Assembly (NCBI GenBank): GCA_016783865.1 | Contig: JADHVS010000022.1 | Span: 1 to 37,177 of the forward strand | Direction of reading: 5' to 3' | Origin: Bacteroidales bacterium | Lineage (GTDB): Bacteria; Bacteroidota; Bacteroidia; Bacteroidales; SM23-62 | Length of the DNA stretch: 37,177 bases | In this document: one piece after another, positions 34,096 through 37,177 of the stretch | How the letters are laid out: the number at the start of each line of letters is the position of its first letter | Numbering within the stretch: position 1 is the first letter of the stretch | The notes under the pieces: model-generated | Seen by the model: the letters and a program-made list of their open reading frames with translations, nothing else | Databases searched by the model: none | Told to the model about the DNA's origin: nothing | Position numbers and translations under genes: made by a program

Positions 34096-34655
34096 AAGAA
34101 ATTTTTCCTTGCGGGTAAATAAAAAATCGTTTTTATATGGAACTTGGGTACAACATAACCATTCTGGATTTTCAGGATGGCCTTAACCAGAATTTTTCCA
34201 CAAGTAATCGAATCCTCCAATGCATCATGATGTTGGAATTGGATCCCCAAATAAGAAGCTAAGTTAGCTAAATTATATCCTCCATCAACTTCATCCCATG
34301 TTTTTCGAGCTACCTGAACTGAATCCAACCAATTGACTTCAAATGGTTCCAGTCCATACTTGTCAAATACATTCCGGAATGCTACACGATCAAATGGGGA
34401 ATGATGAACCACTATGTTGTTTTCAAACATTTGTCTTAGGATGAGATAGACTTTTGGGAAGGTTGGGGTTCCTCTCACCATCTTTGGAGTAATCCCATGA
34501 ATATCAATAAATCTCCAATGGAAGTAGCCCTCAGGATCAATATATGACTTCCAAGTATCAACCAATTCCCCATTTTCAAACAAACCTATACCGATCTGAC
34601 AAATAGATGATTGGTCTGGATTGGCTGTTTCAACATCAACTGAATAGAACTTCAT
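34092..34655 (-). CDS. DEDDh 3'-5' exonuclease (DnaQ/RNase T-like)
   Basis: 187 residues. All exonuclease motifs are visible: VDVETA with Asp7 and Glu9 (Exo I), HHSPFDRVAF with Asp89 (Exo II), and HHDALEDS with His143 and Asp148 (Exo III, DEDDh type). This is the stand-alone DNA polymerase III epsilon-like fold acting on DNA or RNA 3' ends with two metal ions. The last about 25 residues (YVVPKFHIKTIFYLPARKNF) are extra. It overlaps the WYL gene by four bases (ATGA), so the two are co-translated. Placement in a WYL/AAA cluster rather than beside replication genes suggests a defence or nucleic-acid-degradation role, which is inference. Confidence 0.85.
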   Translation of the reverse strand: MKFYSVDVETANPDQSSICQIGIGLFENGELVDTWKSYIDPEGYFHWRFIDIHGITPKMVRGTPTFPKVYLILRQMFENNIVVHHSPFDRVAFRNVFDKYGLEPFEVNWLDSVQVARKTWDEVDGGYNLANLASYLGIQFQHHDALEDSITCGKILVKAILKIQNGYVVPKFHIKTIFYLPARKNFL

Positions 34656-35560
34656 GTATTTTGATATTGTTTCAATGCGTTCTCGTAATGTTGTTTAACC
34701 TCTGTAATCAAACCTTTGGGTGAAATGACCCTCACGTTTTCAGCGTAGGAAAGAATCTCCATAGCTAAGTCCTCAGTAACAACAAGAAATAACCTGATCC
34801 TCAATTCTTCATCATTGTCAATTAGAATCGACTGAGATTCGTGGAGGGGGTAGCTTTTTATGTAATTCCCCTGAAAAGGATCAAACGATAGAATGATTTC
34901 TTGATGTTCAACATCAGTAAGATTAATAACCCCGAAACAATATTTGAACGCTTCATTTGCGTTAAACTGTTCCGGTGGAGAAAAATGTTTCTTGGTTATA
35001 TCAAAATCGACAATTCGATCCAGACCAAATGTCTTCACCTTGTCCTTACCGACTTCTTTCGCCAATAGGTACCATCTACCTTTTGATTCTTTTAATCCAT
35101 ATGGTTCAACTAACCTTTTTGTGGGTTCATCATAATCGTACTTTCTATGGCTCAAGTCAATTATCAACTGATTTCTTACAGCATGTAGTAATCCATAAAA
35201 ATGATTAGTTCCTTGGGGTTTCCGTTTTTCAAAGTAGATATACTTTGTAAGATCTTCTGACATTTTAAGGGTTGAGATGAAATCAAACGCCTCCATCATT
35301 CTGTTATTCAAATCTGGATTCTCATCTTCCTCAATAAAATACACCTTATTTGAACGATCAAATTGAATATCTACATTGTAGAGAGACCGGATCTCATTAA
35401 TATTTCTCTGGAACGTCCTTTTTGAGATAACAAGGTTATATTCATGAAGTTCTGACTGGTCTTTGAGATAATCATCTATTTCATCAAATGTAGCTTCCTT
35501 ACTAGTCCGAAGTTTACTTATTATCTTCTGATGGCGTAATAGGGTTTCATGTTTTGACAT
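34652..35560 (-). CDS. WYL-domain transcriptional regulator
   Basis: 302 residues. The N-terminal winged helix-turn-helix region is about residues 8-77 (LRHQKIISKLRTSKEATFDE, ISKRTFQRNINEIRSLYNVD, then a VYFIEED wing). The WYL domain follows, with RLVEPYGLKESKGRWYLLA (149-167; Trp163-Tyr164-Leu165) and FGLDRIVDFDITKKHF, and there is a C-terminal WCX-like domain ending VRVISPKGLITEVKQHYENA. WYL regulators bind nucleic-acid or nucleotide ligands and often repress anti-phage operons (BrxR/CapW type). Between the small 44-residue ORF (6-base gap) and the exonuclease (ATGA overlap), it is the likely regulator of this cluster. Confidence 0.88.
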   Translation of the reverse strand: MSKHETLLRHQKIISKLRTSKEATFDEIDDYLKDQSELHEYNLVISKRTFQRNINEIRSLYNVDIQFDRSNKVYFIEEDENPDLNNRMMEAFDFISTLKMSEDLTKYIYFEKRKPQGTNHFYGLLHAVRNQLIIDLSHRKYDYDEPTKRLVEPYGLKESKGRWYLLAKEVGKDKVKTFGLDRIVDFDITKKHFSPPEQFNANEAFKYCFGVINLTDVEHQEIILSFDPFQGNYIKSYPLHESQSILIDNDEELRIRLFLVVTEDLAMEILSYAENVRVISPKGLITEVKQHYENALKQYQNT

Positions 35561-35566
35561 ATTCTG

Positions 35567-35701
35567 TTATTTGGATGTCGTGAAATCAATTCTCTTAATA
35601 TTTGATATATCCAATGACTTTGCCTTATATGAGTTAGGTAATTCTATGCATCCAGAATTCCGTCCCTCTAAAATACTAACTATTTCATTTTCCCGAACCA
35701 T
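35567..35701 (-). CDS. 44-residue ORF inside the AAA-WYL cluster
   Basis: The ATG at 35701 has an AAAGGA-type ribosome-binding site six bases upstream. The product is MVRENEIVSILEGRNSGCIE, then LPNSYKAKSLDISNIKRIDF, then TTSK. It starts 18 bases after the ATPase stop and ends 6 bases before the WYL start, filling the gap exactly as a real operon gene would. No family recognised. Size and position recall small antitoxin-like or adaptor proteins, but nothing in the sequence proves that. Confidence 0.5.
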   Translation of the reverse strand: MVRENEIVSILEGRNSGCIELPNSYKAKSLDISNIKRIDFTTSK

Positions 35702-35719
35702 ATCATCCTTTGTTTGTCT

Positions 35720-36964
35720 TTAAGCTCTGAATCCAATCTGAGCTCTTTTTCTCCCTTGTTCAAAATCTTTCTCGTTCTGGTTATAAATAGCAGTAAGTGT
35801 CATCGGTGTATGGAATTTTGATGTGAATCCCAGTTTGTTGGAAAGCATTTGAGCTTTCGAAACCTCCAACTCTTTGAATTCATATTTAGCGATTAACCTT
35901 CCTTTTCTCAACAATGCACTATCGACCTTTGAGATGTCGGTATTGAAGGAACAAATAATCCGGATATTTAAACAGTCAGAGAGTAACCCGTCAGAAATAT
36001 TTAATAATGAAGTGACAGGGGAGTTGCCATCTTGATCCCTGTCAATTACAATGTTCTCTGCATCTTCTATTACAAAGATCGAATTGGGGTTATCAATCAA
36101 AATTGAGATCAAATCAGGGTTGGTTATAGAACCTGCCATGTTTGGTGGTAAAAACATTACGTCCTTTTTAAGACATGATATTAGGTGACGGATATATGAA
36201 GTTTTGCCAGTCCCCGGCTTCCCATGCAAAAGAACTAACCCTTTATCATTTTTCTTTGATAGTCTTTGTAGAATGATTTGATGGATCTCTTTGAAATCAT
36301 CATTGTAGTTATCTTCCATATTCAATTTTGGTTTTGTAATTTTCAAAGATTTGGTTTCAATGCCAAATCTAGTGTTAACCAGAAGGGAAATCTCAGGGTT
36401 ACGTCTAGTTTTTCGTCCTTTGAATTTCTTAATGCCACTAATTACGGTTTCAACCGTTGAGATTTCAGTCTTACGAAATAAAAATCTCACAACAGATTGA
36501 TTAGTGTCAAAATCAACAAGTAAATCGTCATATACAATATAAAAGAGGTCATCATATTCAGCTTTCTTGTTGTTGTTATAGTAAACCTTATCAAAGTAAA
36601 AGTCCTTTATCTCGGCCTTATAATTTTCAATAAACCACTTATTAGCCTTTTTACAGTCAATATTTGTTTCGTGAATAAAATTGGGAATTGAGTTGAAGTG
36701 TGCGACGAACAAATTGAATTCATTTAAATATGAATTATTTCTATCAGCAAACACAGCTCCCAAATTCATTTTAGTAGTTGTCTTATCCAATTCAACCACT
36801 GAGGGAACCAAATGCTGCAGGTTAAAGTTATTGGACTTCATATTAAATGCGTGTTTAGAGTTTTTGACTAATCCTAAATTCAGTATTAGCAAATGTAAAT
36901 CATAAGAACGACAATATGTGACGTTGTAAAGTTTTGCATTTAATTTTTCAACGACATTATTCAA
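35720..36964 (-). CDS. BCS1-like AAA ATPase
   Basis: 414 residues. The N-terminal about 220 residues form an unrecognised domain rich in Asn, Lys and aromatic residues. The AAA module follows: Walker A GKPGTGKTS (248-256), Walker B IFVIEDAE (296-303), sensor 1 ICSFNTD (337-343) and the arginine-finger region LLRKGRLIAKYEFKEL (351-366), which is the BCS1-type form. Such ATPases remodel or translocate folded proteins in mitochondria; bacterial copies are mostly uncharacterised and vary in their N-terminal domain. First intact gene of the minus-strand cluster. AT-rich, like its neighbours. The substrate and any partner role with the exonuclease are unknown. Confidence 0.85.
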   Translation of the reverse strand: MNNVVEKLNAKLYNVTYCRSYDLHLLILNLGLVKNSKHAFNMKSNNFNLQHLVPSVVELDKTTTKMNLGAVFADRNNSYLNEFNLFVAHFNSIPNFIHETNIDCKKANKWFIENYKAEIKDFYFDKVYYNNNKKAEYDDLFYIVYDDLLVDFDTNQSVVRFLFRKTEISTVETVISGIKKFKGRKTRRNPEISLLVNTRFGIETKSLKITKPKLNMEDNYNDDFKEIHQIILQRLSKKNDKGLVLLHGKPGTGKTSYIRHLISCLKKDVMFLPPNMAGSITNPDLISILIDNPNSIFVIEDAENIVIDRDQDGNSPVTSLLNISDGLLSDCLNIRIICSFNTDISKVDSALLRKGRLIAKYEFKELEVSKAQMLSNKLGFTSKFHTPMTLTAIYNQNEKDFEQGRKRAQIGFRA

Positions 36965-37019
36965 GGTTTCATGCCCTTCAACTCTCGGAATAAAATTGGC
37001 TACGCTTTTCTAGCTCGGT

Positions 37020-37177
37020 TTAATAATTCTGAAACCCCAGACACACACGTTGTGAGTGATGAACAACTATATTGTTTATGAGTAGTTCCCGGATTTCACC
37101 ATAAACGTCATTGAAAGAAAACAACCCACTTACAAGTTCCGAAGTGATACCATGAATGTTGTTTGTGAAAAATGAAT
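37020..37177 (-). pseudogene. Truncated second DEDDh exonuclease copy, cut by the window edge
   Basis: The frame is open from the right edge (codon at 37175) to TAA at 37020-37022. It reads SFFTNNIHGITSELVSGLFS, then FNDVYGEIRELLINNIVVHH, then SQRVCLGFQNY. This aligns with residues 48-87 of the intact exonuclease at 34092 (IDIHGITPKMV ... FENNIVVHHS). Right after HHS the copy loses the FD containing the Exo II Asp and stops nine residues later, so Exo III is gone. It lies 55 bases upstream of the ATPase start on the same strand. What lies further upstream is outside the window. Confidence 0.75.

Overview
The window reads as chromosome of a free-living or environmental member of the Bacteroidota. 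The reasons are secreted proteins with type IX secretion (T9SS) C-terminal sorting domains, a TonB-dependent receptor, PorT-type outer-membrane beta-barrels, Bacteroidota-style -7 boxes (TAnnTTTG), and typical small families such as AsmA, a LETM1-like protein and an AGCS carrier with an N-terminal extension. No rRNA, tRNA or CRISPR array was seen.

Layout. 1-11.4 kb is ordinary envelope chromosome: a beta-barrel protein cut by the window edge, a carotenoid-type FAD oxidoreductase divergent from a TonB receptor, two convergent T9SS-exported repeat proteins (Asp-box and YCF48-like), a small secreted protein, AsmA and a LETM1-like protein. 11.4-17.7 kb is an AT-rich expansion of a two-gene cassette (lipoprotein plus T9SS-sorted protein). 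It is present twice, with a nearly identical 189-base leader before each copy and two decayed 3' remnants in front. 17.7-23.4 kb is a complete RND efflux operon (adaptor, pump, TolC). 23.6-30.05 kb holds cytidine deaminase, an Na+/amino-acid symporter, a membrane protein followed by a c-type cytochrome whose start lies at a poly-C tract, two small membrane proteins, a TPR lipoprotein and a membrane-anchored protein. 30.1-30.9 kb is a decayed transposase that marks the edge of an AT-rich accessory stretch. That stretch carries an APC-type antiporter convergent with a phosphatidylserine-decarboxylase-family enzyme. It ends with a minus-strand cluster: BCS1-like AAA ATPase, a 44-aa ORF, a WYL regulator, a DEDDh exonuclease and a 41-aa ORF. 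A truncated second exonuclease copy lies just upstream of the ATPase.

Three things stand out. (1) Degenerate tandem heptanucleotide arrays, each of different sequence but with the same 7-base period, occur at least eight times. They sit mostly at gene 3' ends, often over the stop codon, and twice inside the linker that joins a T9SS cargo to its sorting domain. (2) The duplicated cassettes have conserved ends (leader and sorting domain) around strongly diverged bodies. (3) The AAA/WYL/exonuclease cluster has the layout of an anti-phage module that I do not recognise as a named system, and the antiporter/decarboxylase pair suggests amino-acid decarboxylation rather than lipid synthesis. All functional statements rest on reading motifs by eye; no database search was possible.
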